From contig CABUOA010000016.1 in assembly GCA_902493145.1 (NCBI GenBank), positions 1 to 52,101 of the forward strand: a DNA stretch of 52,101 bases, in the 5' to 3' direction. The notes under the pieces are model-generated. The model was given only the letters and a program-made list of their open reading frames with translations. It had not been told where the DNA came from and searched no databases. The translations under genes and the position numbers were made by a program. Below, piece by piece: positions 33,760-41,168 of this stretch. The stretch comes from an uncultured Collinsella sp. GTDB lineage: Bacteria > Actinomycetota > Coriobacteriia > Coriobacteriales > Coriobacteriaceae. How positions within the stretch are numbered: position 1 is the first letter of the stretch; each line of letters starts with the position of its first letter.

Positions 33760-34056
33760 ATGGAAGAGATGGAAGTCAATCACGTCGACGACATCCACGA
33801 GAAGCTGACCGATATGGTGGGCGATCGCGTCAAGGTTAAGGCCAACATGGGCCGCACCCGCGTCGTCGAGCGCATGGGCACCATCAAGAGCGTCCACCCC
33901 GCCGTCTTTATCGTCGAGGTTGACGAGCGTCGCGGCCGCAAGTCGCGTCAGTCCTACCAGTATATCGATGTCCTCACCGGTCAGGTCGAACTGTTTGACC
34001 CCGAGAGCGGCGAGCATATCTTTACCCCGCTCGGCAATCAGCTCGAGGAGCACTAG
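33760..34056 (+). CDS. veg: Veg family protein
   Basis: A 98-residue small protein with the Veg domain (MVGDRVKVKANMGRTRVVER, then GTIKSVHPAVFIVEV), which adopts an SH3-like barrel. Veg is abundant in Bacillus and has been linked there to biofilm control and to spore outgrowth; its role in non-sporulating actinobacteria is unknown. The ATG at 33760 was chosen for the GGAGG 8 nt upstream. ispE begins 2 nt after its stop; the veg-ispE pairing is conserved in many Gram-positive genomes. Confidence 0.88.
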   Translation: MEEMEVNHVDDIHEKLTDMVGDRVKVKANMGRTRVVERMGTIKSVHPAVFIVEVDERRGRKSRQSYQYIDVLTGQVELFDPESGEHIFTPLGNQLEEH

Positions 34057-34058
34057 CG

Positions 34059-34955
34059 GTGACCGATCGGTCCCTGACTCTTTCCGCGCCGGCAAAGATT
34101 AACCTCTACCTGGGGGTTCATACCGAGCGCGATGACCGCGGCTACCACAGGGTCGATTCCCTGATGGCAGCCGTCGGTCTTTCCGATACCGTGACGGTCG
34201 CGCCGGCGCAGGCGCTGACCGTCCAGACGGTTCCGGCATCAGATTTTCCCATGCAAAAGAATACGGCGTATCGGGCTGCGGTTGCTATGGCCGAGCATTA
34301 TGGTCGCGAGGCAAACATCTGCGTGACGATTGAGAAGCGCATTCCATTGTGCGCCGGCTTGGGCGGTCCCTCGACGGATGCGGCCGCGGTCATTGTCGCC
34401 TTGGCGGAGCTCTGGAGAATTGATCGCACCGCCCCCGCGCTCGACGACATTGCGCGGGGCATTGGTGCTGACGTCCCGTTCTTTTTGCACGCGAGTCCTT
34501 CGTTCTACGTAGGTGGGGGAGACGTGCTGGCAACTGAGTATCCCGTGCTGCCCGCAACGCCCGTCGTGTTGGTCAAGCCGCGCGAGGCAAGCGTTTCGAC
34601 AATTGAAGCCTATCGACGTTTTGACGAGGCCCCGGTGCCTGCAGACAAGCCCGGCGCGATAGCTTCTGCCTTGCGTGCTGGTGATGCCGAGACGGCATAT
34701 GCGCTCATCCATAACAACCTGGGTATCATTTCCGCACAGATGGAGCCGCAGATTCAAATGGTTCTCGATTGGCTGCGTAAACAGGACGGCACCGTTGCTG
34801 TAGATGTGTGCGGATCGGGCGCCTGCTCATTTGCCATTTGCGACACCGCCGCCACGGCCGAAAGGCTTGCCGACGCTGCCCAGCAAAACGGCTGGTGGTC
34901 CTGCGCGACGGAGCTCATTCCCAACACGGTTCAAATCGACGCGCCAAAGAAATAA
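34059..34955 (+). CDS. ispE: 4-diphosphocytidyl-2-C-methyl-D-erythritol kinase
   Basis: A 298-residue GHMP kinase acting in the non-mevalonate isoprenoid pathway. It starts with SAPAKINLYLGV, then the ATP loop LCAGLGGPSTDAAAV (usual form GLGGGSSDAA), and ends with the VDVCGSGACSFAI motif. The start is GTG with GAGGAG at the end of veg. ispD and ispF, the enzymes before and after it in the pathway, are encoded 15 kb downstream. Confidence 0.95.
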   Translation: MTDRSLTLSAPAKINLYLGVHTERDDRGYHRVDSLMAAVGLSDTVTVAPAQALTVQTVPASDFPMQKNTAYRAAVAMAEHYGREANICVTIEKRIPLCAGLGGPSTDAAAVIVALAELWRIDRTAPALDDIARGIGADVPFFLHASPSFYVGGGDVLATEYPVLPATPVVLVKPREASVSTIEAYRRFDEAPVPADKPGAIASALRAGDAETAYALIHNNLGIISAQMEPQIQMVLDWLRKQDGTVAVDVCGSGACSFAICDTAATAERLADAAQQNGWWSCATELIPNTVQIDAPKK

Positions 34956-35004
34956 AATTTTCTCTAGCACGCGGCGAAAATCTTTGTTACTATAGTCGAG
35001 CTAA

Positions 35005-35081
35005 CGGGTTGTGGCTCAGTTTGGTAGAGCACTGCGTTCGGGACGCAGGGGTCGCTGGTTCAAATCCAGTCAACCCGACCA
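35005..35081 (+). tRNA. tRNA-Pro (anticodon CGG)
   Basis: 77 nt including an encoded CCA. The acceptor stem CGGGTTG pairs with CAACCCG, the anticodon stem-loop is CTGCG TTCGGGA CGCAG, and the T-arm is CTGGTTCAAATCCAG. The C1-G72 end pair is typical of bacterial proline tRNAs. A TATAGT ending 8 nt upstream may be its -10 box. Confidence 0.96.
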
Positions 35082-35089
35082 GAGCATGA

Positions 35090-35119
35090 GGAGGGACCGC
35101 TTCTTGCGGTCCCTTTTTT
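35090..35119 (+). terminator. Terminator after tRNA-Pro
   Basis: GGGACCGC / GCGGTCCC stem with a short loop, followed by TTTTTT. Confidence 0.9.
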
Positions 35120-35193
35120 TAGCTATTGTTGTGATACCGCGACACCCGCGGTATACTCATTCGAGCTTGTCTCGCTGTATTGTGGAGGTCTAC

Positions 35194-35469
35194 ATGTTTG
35201 GACTGAGGGCTCCTGAGCTCATCATTATTCTCGTCGTTGTCCTGATTATCTTCGGGCCCAAGAACTTGCCGAAGCTCGGCAAGTCCCTCGGCTCTACCGT
35301 CAAGAATATCCGCGAGGGTATGGAAGGCGACGATAAGGCCGAGACCAAGCAGGCCGAGGAGGTCGTGGTCGAGCAGTCCGAGGAGGACAAGGAGATCGCT
35401 GAGCTCGAGGCCAAGCTCGCTGCTGTCAAGAAGAAGCAGGCAGAGGACAGCGACGCGGACGCAGAGTAG
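35194..35469 (+). CDS. tatA: Twin-arginine translocase subunit TatA
   Basis: A 91-residue protein with one N-terminal membrane helix (about residues 8-22) and the conserved FGPKNLPKLGKSLG hinge and amphipathic helix, then a long acidic, coiled-coil-like tail. TatA forms the pore of the Tat system that exports folded proteins. No tatC or tatB is adjacent. The ATG at 35194 was chosen because GGAGG precedes it and the preceding open frame runs through the tRNA gene. A terminator follows. Confidence 0.9.
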   Translation: MFGLRAPELIIILVVVLIIFGPKNLPKLGKSLGSTVKNIREGMEGDDKAETKQAEEVVVEQSEEDKEIAELEAKLAAVKKKQAEDSDADAE

Positions 35470-35490
35470 TCCCATCCCTTTGGGGTGAGC

Positions 35491-35527
35491 ACCTGACCGG
35501 CTTGCCCGCAGGCTAGCCGGTCTTTTT
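35491..35527 (+). terminator. Intrinsic terminator after tatA
   Basis: GACCGGC pairs with GCCGGTC and is followed by TTTTTCGTTTT. Confidence 0.85.
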
Positions 35528-35575
35528 CGTTTTGTTGACAGTTGATTGTTTGATCAGAGTTGGGGAGATATCCGT

Positions 35576-36046
35576 ATGGACGCAAGCCAGATCGTACTGA
35601 CCGCTGAGGGCCGCCAGAAGCTCGTCGAGGAGCTCGCTTGGCGTGAGGGCGATTACGCCAAGGAGATCGTCGAGGACATCAAGGAAGCCCGCGCGTTCGG
35701 CGACCTTTCGGAGAACTCCGAGTACGATGCCGCCAAGGACAAGCAGGCCCAGAACGCCGCTCGTATTGCCGAGATCCAGGCCATTCTTGCCAACGCTCAG
35801 GTTGCTGCCACCACAGGTGATCTGACCGTCTCCATCGGTTCCACCGTTTCTCTGATTGATCCCAACGGTGAGGTCATGGAAGTCACGCTCGTCGGTACCA
35901 CCGAGACCAACTCGCTCGAGCACAAGATTTCCAACGAGTCTCCGGTCGGCCACGCCATCATCGGTCACGGCGAGGGCGACTCCGTCGAGGTCGTTACGCC
36001 TTCCGGCAAGACTCGCGTCTACACCATCGCCAAGATTGCACGCTAG
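35576..36046 (+). CDS. greA: Transcription elongation factor GreA
   Basis: A 156-residue GreA: an N-terminal coiled coil (about 1-75) with the acidic tip segment ARAFGDLSENSEYDAAKDKQ, which reaches the RNA polymerase active site, and a C-terminal FKBP-like domain (ISNESPVGHAIIGHGEGD). It rescues backtracked polymerase by stimulating transcript cleavage. The ATG at 35576 has GGGGAG upstream. lysS follows after 79 nt containing a hairpin. Confidence 0.95.
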   Translation: MDASQIVLTAEGRQKLVEELAWREGDYAKEIVEDIKEARAFGDLSENSEYDAAKDKQAQNAARIAEIQAILANAQVAATTGDLTVSIGSTVSLIDPNGEVMEVTLVGTTETNSLEHKISNESPVGHAIIGHGEGDSVEVVTPSGKTRVYTIAKIAR

Positions 36047-36089
36047 ACCACGGTCCCGCGTAAAGGTATGTTTTCGCTCCCTGGGACCG

Positions 36090-36112
36090 AATCCTGGGGA
36101 GCGTTTTAGTTT
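36090..36112 (+). terminator. Weak hairpin between greA and lysS
   Basis: GCTCCC near 36075-36080 pairs with GGGAGC near 36098-36103, followed by GTTTTAG. It may be a partial terminator or an attenuator ahead of lysS. Confidence 0.5.
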
Positions 36113-36125
36113 GAGGAGCTAACTT

Positions 36126-38090
36126 ATGGCAGAGAACCAGAACGCCGCAGATCAGGCATCGACGCTCAACGACGAGCGCGCCACCCGCCTGGCCAAGCGC
36201 GCCGCCCTGTTCGAGGCGGGCCAGAACCCCTATCCCGAGCACTCTGAGCTTGAGGACTACGTTGCCGATATCGAGGCTAAGTACGCCGAGCTTGCCGATG
36301 GCGAGGACACCGAGGACGTCGTGAAGATCGCCGGCCGTGTGGTCGCCAAGCGCGGTCAGGGCAAGATCATGTTCATCGTCGTACGCGATGCGACTGCCGA
36401 GATTCAGCTGTTCTGCCGCATCAACGACATGGACGAGGCCGCCTGGAATACGCTCAAGTCCCTCGACCTGGGCGACATCCTGGGCGTGACCGGCGTGGTT
36501 GTGCGCACCCAGCGCGGCCAGCTTTCCGTTGCCCCTAAGAGCGCGACCCTGCTTGCCAAGGCCGTTCGTCCGCTGCCCGAGAAGTTCCACGGTCTTTCCG
36601 ACAAGGAGACCCGCTATCGCCAGCGCTATGTCGACCTGATCGCCAACGATGACGTTCGCGAGACCTTCCGTAAGCGTTCGCAGATTCTCTCCACCTTCCG
36701 TCGCTTTATGGAGTCCGACGGCTACATGGAGGTCGAGACCCCCATCCTGCAGACCATCCAGGGTGGTGCCACGGCCAAGCCGTTCATTACCCACTTCAAC
36801 GCGCTCGATCAGGAGTGCTACCTGCGTATTGCCACCGAGCTGCACCTCAAGCGCTGCATCGTCGGTGGTTTTGAGCGCGTGTTCGAGATCGGCCGCATCT
36901 TCCGTAACGAGGGCATGGACCTTACCCACAACCCCGAGTTCACCACGATGGAGGCCTACCGTGCCTTCTCCGACCTCGAGGGCATGAAGGCGCTCGCCCA
37001 GGGTGTCATTAAGGCGGCTAACAAGGCCATCGGCAACCCCGAGGTCATCGAGTACCAGGGCCAGACCATCGACCTTTCTGGTGAGTGGGCCAGCCGTCCC
37101 ATGACCGACATCGTTTCCGACGTGCTCGGCAAGCAGGTCACCATCGACACGCCGGTCGAGGAGCTTGCTGCCGCCGCGCGCGAGAAGGGCCTGGAGATTA
37201 AGCCCGAGTGGACCGCCGGCAAGATTATCGCCGAGATCTACGATGAGCTGGGCGAGGACACCATTGTCAACCCCACGTTCGTTTGCGATTACCCCATCGA
37301 GGTCAGCCCGCTTGCCAAGCGCTTTGAGGACGACCCGCGCCTGACGCACCGCTTTGAGCTGGTTATCGCCGGTCACGAGTACGCCAACGCGTTCTCCGAG
37401 CTCAACGACCCGGTCGACCAGGCCGAGCGCTTTGCCGCCCAGATGGCCGAGAAGGCTGGCGGCGACGACGAGGCCATGGAGTACGACGAGGACTACGTGC
37501 GCGCCCTCGAGTACGGTATGCCTCCCGCGGGCGGCATCGGCATCGGTATCGACCGCGTGGTCATGCTGCTCACCAACCAGGCTTCCATCCGCGACGTGCT
37601 ACTGTTCCCGCACATGAAGCCCGAGAAGGGTTTCCAGTCCGGTGCCGCTGCCGCCAAGGCTGCCGAGGCCGGCAACACCGCGAGCCCGTTCGTCAAGCCG
37701 CTCAAGCCCACGGTTGATTACTCCAAGATCGCCGTCGAGCCGCTGTTTGAGGAGTTCGTCGACTTTGATACCTTCTCCAAGAGCGATTTCCGCGCTGTGA
37801 AGGTCAAGGCGTGCGAGGCCGTCAAGAAGTCCAAGAAGCTGCTGAACTTTACGCTCGACGACGGCACTGGCACCGACCGCACCATCCTCTCCGGCATTCA
37901 CGGTTATTATGAGCCCGAGGACCTGGTCGGCAAGACCTTGCTCGCCATCACCAATCTGCCGCCGCGCAAGATGATGGGCATTCCCAGCTGCGGCATGCTC
38001 ATCAGCGCTATCCACGAGGAGGATGGTGAGGAGCGTCTCAACCTGATCCAGCTCGACGCCTCCATCCCCGCCGGCGCAAAGATGTACTAA
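36126..38090 (+). CDS. lysS: Lysyl-tRNA synthetase with C-terminal tRNA-binding domain
   Basis: A 654-residue class II lysyl-tRNA synthetase. Residues 1 to about 505 are a standard bacterial enzyme: an N-terminal OB-fold anticodon domain, motif 2 in FEIGRIFRNEGMDLTHNPEF and motif 3 in MPPAGGIGIGIDRVVML. After a low-complexity linker, residues about 528-654 form a second OB-fold domain of the EMAPII/Trbp111 type (FRAVKVKACEAVKKSKKLL, then NLPPRKMMGIPSCGMLIS). That domain normally occurs free or at the end of methionyl- or phenylalanyl-tRNA synthetases and grips tRNA without sequence specificity. Most bacterial LysRS are about 500 residues and lack it. GAGGAG precedes the ATG. A hairpin follows immediately. 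Confidence 0.94.
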   Translation: MAENQNAADQASTLNDERATRLAKRAALFEAGQNPYPEHSELEDYVADIEAKYAELADGEDTEDVVKIAGRVVAKRGQGKIMFIVVRDATAEIQLFCRINDMDEAAWNTLKSLDLGDILGVTGVVVRTQRGQLSVAPKSATLLAKAVRPLPEKFHGLSDKETRYRQRYVDLIANDDVRETFRKRSQILSTFRRFMESDGYMEVETPILQTIQGGATAKPFITHFNALDQECYLRIATELHLKRCIVGGFERVFEIGRIFRNEGMDLTHNPEFTTMEAYRAFSDLEGMKALAQGVIKAANKAIGNPEVIEYQGQTIDLSGEWASRPMTDIVSDVLGKQVTIDTPVEELAAAAREKGLEIKPEWTAGKIIAEIYDELGEDTIVNPTFVCDYPIEVSPLAKRFEDDPRLTHRFELVIAGHEYANAFSELNDPVDQAERFAAQMAEKAGGDDEAMEYDEDYVRALEYGMPPAGGIGIGIDRVVMLLTNQASIRDVLLFPHMKPEKGFQSGAAAAKAAEAGNTASPFVKPLKPTVDYSKIAVEPLFEEFVDFDTFSKSDFRAVKVKACEAVKKSKKLLNFTLDDGTGTDRTILSGIHGYYEPEDLVGKTLLAITNLPPRKMMGIPSCGMLISAIHEEDGEERLNLIQLDASIPAGAKMY

Positions 38091-38093
38091 CTA

Positions 38094-38120
38094 GTTACGC
38101 GGTTCTACGAACCGCGTAAC
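38094..38120 (+). terminator. Hairpin directly after lysS
   Basis: Perfect 11-bp stem GTTACGCGGTT / AACCGCGTAAC with a 5-nt loop, starting 4 nt after the stop codon; there is no T run. Confidence 0.6.
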
Positions 38121-38133
38121 GGCTCGACGCTGC

Positions 38134-38232
38134 GCGGGCCGCATTTGGACAATCTGACGTTCAACTTCAAGGGCGCGACCAGAAGGTCAGCGCCCTTTCG
38201 TTTCACGTCACCTTGTCTCAAATGCGGCCCGC
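38134..38232. repeat. Nested palindrome downstream of lysS
   Basis: Outer arms GCGGGCCGCATTTG (38134-38147) and complement (38219-38232) are extended inwards by ACAA / TTGT and GACGT / ACGTC. Inside is the hairpin AAGGGCGC-GACC / GGTC-GCGCCCTT (38169-38197) ending in TTTCGTTT, which could itself stop transcription. Confidence 0.82.
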
Positions 38233-38509
38233 TCGCTGACTAATGCTCAACCTATGGTGTCATCTCGCCCCAAAAGGACCTTGCTCGCTCTGGCGGGCTT
38301 TCGCTGTCCGTCCTCTACCTGCGGCGTTGCCCTGGTTGGCACTTAGGGACGTTCCTCTTGTGCCGGCACTTGGGGACGGTCCTAGCCGCCTGGGGTCTAC
38401 CGGTGCATTGGGGGTTTACGCCTTCCATGCATGACAGTCGTCTCTTTTATGTTTCCTTTAGCCGTCGCTGCCTAGGATGGGGGTTAGTCGGTAGGAAGGG
38501 AGCGTCTGT
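38233..38509. other. Spacer before thrE
   Basis: No credible gene. It contains the family 3 hairpin and otherwise no recognised signal. A purine-rich GGAAGGGAGCG at its end serves as the ribosome site of the next gene. Confidence 0.6.
38336..38382. repeat. REP-like hairpin, family 3
   Basis: TTGGCACTTAGGGACGTTCC, then TCTTGTGCC, followed at once by a half unit GGCACTTGGGGACGGTCCT. The arms GGCAC / GTGCC enclose a GGGACGTTCC core, related to the GGGACAGGTT core of families 1 and 2. Confidence 0.7.
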
Positions 38510-40078
38510 ATGGACGACGCGAGCGATCGTGCAATCGAAGAGGACATGCTCAATCAGTTCAACTATTTTGATGATGAGGACGAGGAGCCGATCGACCGTC
38601 GCGAGCCGGCATCGCTTGACTCATTTGACCTAGTGGGTGAAGGGGCTGATGAGGTTGAGAATGAATCGACGGAACCCCCACAGCCTTCGCGCCCCGACCC
38701 GCTGCTTTCGAGAATCTCTTTGCACCACGGTGTCCGTGCCGGCGCGCTCCATATGAAAACTGACTGGCGCCAGATCGTGACGGCAGGCGATGAGCTTGCC
38801 GTCGATGCGCCACTTACCGACAAATCATCCATCATTTGTCGCACCGGTATGCTTATGCTCGCGAGCGGAACGGGTGCCTGGCGTGTACGCGATACCATGA
38901 ATCGCATCGCCGCCGTGCTCGGTGTCACCATCCACGTTGACTTAAGTCTCCTGTCGTTTGAGTGTACTTGTATTGAAGATGGTCACTGCTTTAACGAAGT
39001 CGTCAGCTTGCCCACAACGGGCGTCAATACCCATCGCATTTGGATGATGGAGAGCTTCCTAAAGGAAATCGAGACATATGGCCGTCGTTTTACGGTGCAT
39101 GAGTATCACGAGATGCTCAAGACCGTTGAGAGTTCAAAACCTGATTACACTCCCTGGCAACAGGGCCTTGCGGCAGCCTGTGCTTGCGGCGCCTTCGTCT
39201 TTTTGCTCGGCGGCGGCCCTATCGAGATGGCCTGTGCATTTGTGGGCGCTGGTGTCGGCAACTTTGCTCGCTCCCATATTCTTAAGCAGGGCCTTGGCCA
39301 GTTTAGCGCGCTGACGATCGGCGTTGCACTCGCTTGCGTCTCGTATCTGCTGGCATTGCTCGGTCTTGGCCAGGTCATACCGGGGGCAATGTCGCACCAA
39401 GAAGGCTATATCGGCGCCATGCTCTTTGTGATTCCCGGCTTTCCTCTCATTACGGCAGGTCTCGACATCGCTAAGCTCGACATGCGAAGCGGCATTGAGC
39501 GTCTTTCGTATGCTGTGTCGATTATTGTGATGGCGACGCTCGTAGGTTGGATGGTTGCCGAGTGTGTTGGCCTGGCGCCGGACGACTTTGCGCCGCTCGG
39601 CCTTTCGCCGCTTGCCCTTACGCTCTTGCGCGTGGTAATGAGCTTCGTTGGCGTATTCGGCTTCTCAGTGATGTTCAACAGCCCGGTAAAGATGGCCACG
39701 GCAGCTGGGCTGATCGGCGCCGTGTCCAATACCCTTCGTCTGACCCTTGTCGATGGGCCGACGATGCTTCCCTTCCTGGGCCTCAGCGCGGGAATGCCTC
39801 CCGAGGCGGCTGCATTTATCGGGGCGCTCGTATCGGGTTTGCTGGCAAGTCTGGCAGAAATCAGGCTCACCTACCCACGTATCGCCCTCACGGTGCCATC
39901 GATTGTCATTATGGTGCCGGGCTTGTATCTGTATCGCTCGATGTATTACATGTGCACCTTCGACACGGTCAATATGCTCGGCTGGTTTGTGCGTGCAGTG
40001 CTCATCGTGGCGTTTCTGCCCGTTGGCCTGGGTGTGGCGCGTACGCTCACCGACCCTCGCTGGCGCCACACCAGCTAA
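38510..40078 (+). CDS. Threonine/serine exporter, fused ThrE
   Basis: A 522-residue membrane protein. After about 85 polar, acidic residues comes the soluble ThrE N-terminal (DUF1212) domain, about residues 90-210, with CRTGMLMLASGTGAWRVRD and HRIWMMESFLKEIETYG. Then follow about ten membrane helices covering the rest of DUF1212 and the DUF3815 domain. Many bacteria split these into two proteins; here they are in one chain, as in Corynebacterium ThrE, which exports threonine and serine. The transported substrate here is inferred. GGAAGGGAG precedes the ATG. A REP-like hairpin begins on the base after the stop codon. Confidence 0.88.
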   Translation: MDDASDRAIEEDMLNQFNYFDDEDEEPIDRREPASLDSFDLVGEGADEVENESTEPPQPSRPDPLLSRISLHHGVRAGALHMKTDWRQIVTAGDELAVDAPLTDKSSIICRTGMLMLASGTGAWRVRDTMNRIAAVLGVTIHVDLSLLSFECTCIEDGHCFNEVVSLPTTGVNTHRIWMMESFLKEIETYGRRFTVHEYHEMLKTVESSKPDYTPWQQGLAAACACGAFVFLLGGGPIEMACAFVGAGVGNFARSHILKQGLGQFSALTIGVALACVSYLLALLGLGQVIPGAMSHQEGYIGAMLFVIPGFPLITAGLDIAKLDMRSGIERLSYAVSIIVMATLVGWMVAECVGLAPDDFAPLGLSPLALTLLRVVMSFVGVFGFSVMFNSPVKMATAAGLIGAVSNTLRLTLVDGPTMLPFLGLSAGMPPEAAAFIGALVSGLLASLAEIRLTYPRIALTVPSIVIMVPGLYLYRSMYYMCTFDTVNMLGWFVRAVLIVAFLPVGLGVARTLTDPRWRHTS

Positions 40079-40111
40079 TTGGTGCAAGGGGAACAGGTTA
40101 CTTTGCACCAA
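40079..40111. repeat. REP-like hairpin, family 2 copy E
   Basis: TTGGTGCAAGGGGAACAGG, then TTACTTTGCACCAA. It starts on the base after the ThrE stop codon, as copy D does after the DUF6020 gene. Confidence 0.78.
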
Positions 40112-40115
40112 ATGA

Positions 40116-40180
40116 GTTGCGGTGAAATAGGGACTGAATTGCTGCTTAAAGGGTCAAAACAGTCCGTATTCCACCGCAAC
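40116..40180. repeat. 65-bp inverted repeat
   Basis: GTTGCGGTG (40116-40124) and CACCGCAAC (40172-40180), with a second paired segment GGACTG (40131-40136) and CAGTCC (40160-40165). It is adjacent to the family 2 hairpin but of different sequence. No gene in it. Confidence 0.65.
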
Positions 40181-40297
40181 TTATGGGGTCGGGGGATTAT
40201 TGGTGCCCTGCATCTTCATAAACTCAACGCTTACGAAGCACGCGCTTTTCGTGCTAGGCTGGTTCCACCACATAAGTAGTCGCAGACGCACGTACCA

Positions 40298-40347
40298 CGG
40301 GCGGGCGAGATGAAGTCCCAACAGCTCCATCTCGCCCGCCCGTTTTT
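40298..40347 (+). terminator. Strong terminator ahead of the DUF2798 gene
   Basis: Perfect 15-bp stem CGGGCGGGCGAGATG (40298-40312) with CATCTCGCCCGCCCG (40328-40342), then TTTTT. Sitting about 40 nt before the next start codon and some 220 nt after ThrE, it could be either a terminator or an attenuator of the DUF2798 gene. A 14-bp palindrome TGCGCCGCGGCGCA (40352-40365) follows. Confidence 0.85.
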
Positions 40348-40388
40348 GTTGTGCGCCGCGGCGCAACACAGAAAGGACCATGCCCTTT

Positions 40389-40982
40389 ATGCCTATCAAC
40401 AAACGAGAGAGCCTGCTGTTCGCCTTTATCATGTGCTTTTGCATGGTGCTCTGGATGAGCATCTACAACGTTGCCCTGCAGCATGGGGCCATCGACGGCG
40501 AGGTTGTTGCCGCCGCGTGGCTCGGCTTCCCCGTTGCCTACGTTTTTGCCATGTGCTGCGACTGGTTCGTCGCCAGCCCCCTTGCCAAGGGTTTCGCCTT
40601 TAAGTTCCTGGTCACGCCGGGCAAGAGCTCTCCTCTTGCCATGACGCTCACCGTCAGCTCCTGCATGGTCGTTCCCATGGTCATCATCATGTCGCTCTAC
40701 GGTGCGTGCGAGGGCCTGTTCCACATGCCCGGCGGCCCGCTTGCCAATTTGCAAGCGCTGCCGATGATGTGGCTCGTCAACATTCCGCGCAACTTTATCA
40801 TGGCCATGCCCTGGAACCTGCTGGTGGCTGGTCCGGTTGCTCGCTTTGTCTTCCGCCGCGCCTTCCCCATGGGAACCGTCTTTGAAGAGCAGCATATGGA
40901 GCTCGTGCGCATGCCTGGCGCTTCCGTTGCCGATGCCGTCAATGACGTTGCCGAGAGCATGGACGCCGCGCCCGCCTGCTAG
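40389..40982 (+). CDS. DUF2798 family membrane protein
   Basis: A 197-residue protein made of two similar halves, each with two membrane helices (near residues 10-28, 42-58, 80-103 and 135-155). This fits the DUF2798 family, whose function is unknown. ATG 40389 is preferred because the ribosome site AAAGGA ends about 10 nt before it; the in-frame ATG at 40380 lies too close to that site but cannot be excluded. It appears monocistronic, with strong hairpins on both sides. Confidence 0.72.
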   Translation: MPINKRESLLFAFIMCFCMVLWMSIYNVALQHGAIDGEVVAAAWLGFPVAYVFAMCCDWFVASPLAKGFAFKFLVTPGKSSPLAMTLTVSSCMVVPMVIIMSLYGACEGLFHMPGGPLANLQALPMMWLVNIPRNFIMAMPWNLLVAGPVARFVFRRAFPMGTVFEEQHMELVRMPGASVADAVNDVAESMDAAPAC

Positions 40983-41105
40983 ACAGCAGCGCAAAACCAA
41001 ACCGCCAAGCGGACCGAAGCGATTCCTTTTTTGTAGACGTTGTCACGCGGCTACGGGTGGGAAAGGCCCCAACGGTTAACATATACTCCATATGGGTAAA
41101 GAGAC

Positions 41106-41133
41106 CAAAGCGCTGCCGCGGGGCGGCGCTTTG
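41106..41133 (+). terminator. Hairpin in the clpC leader
   Basis: CAAAGCGCTGCC pairs with GGCGGCGCTTTG (41122-41133) with one G-U pair, followed by CGTTTG. It lies 36 nt before the clpC start and may end the upstream transcript or attenuate clpC. No CtsR heptad pair was recognised. Confidence 0.55.
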
Positions 41134-41168
41134 CGTTTGAAAAACTAGCTCGTCTAAGAGGAACTAGC

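Noticed and set aside
35535..35575. TTGACA before greA as a promoter
   Set aside because: The -35 match is perfect, but no -10 sequence lies at 15-19 nt spacing, and the ribosome site follows too closely.
38243..38633. Small open frames between lysS and thrE
   Set aside because: They overlap the REP-like hairpin and the thrE start, and lack ribosome sites and similarity.
41041..41168. CtsR operator before clpC (GGTAAAGAGACCAAAG)
   Set aside because: The CtsR site needs two direct GGTCAAA-like heptads; here only one half resembles it and in the wrong orientation.
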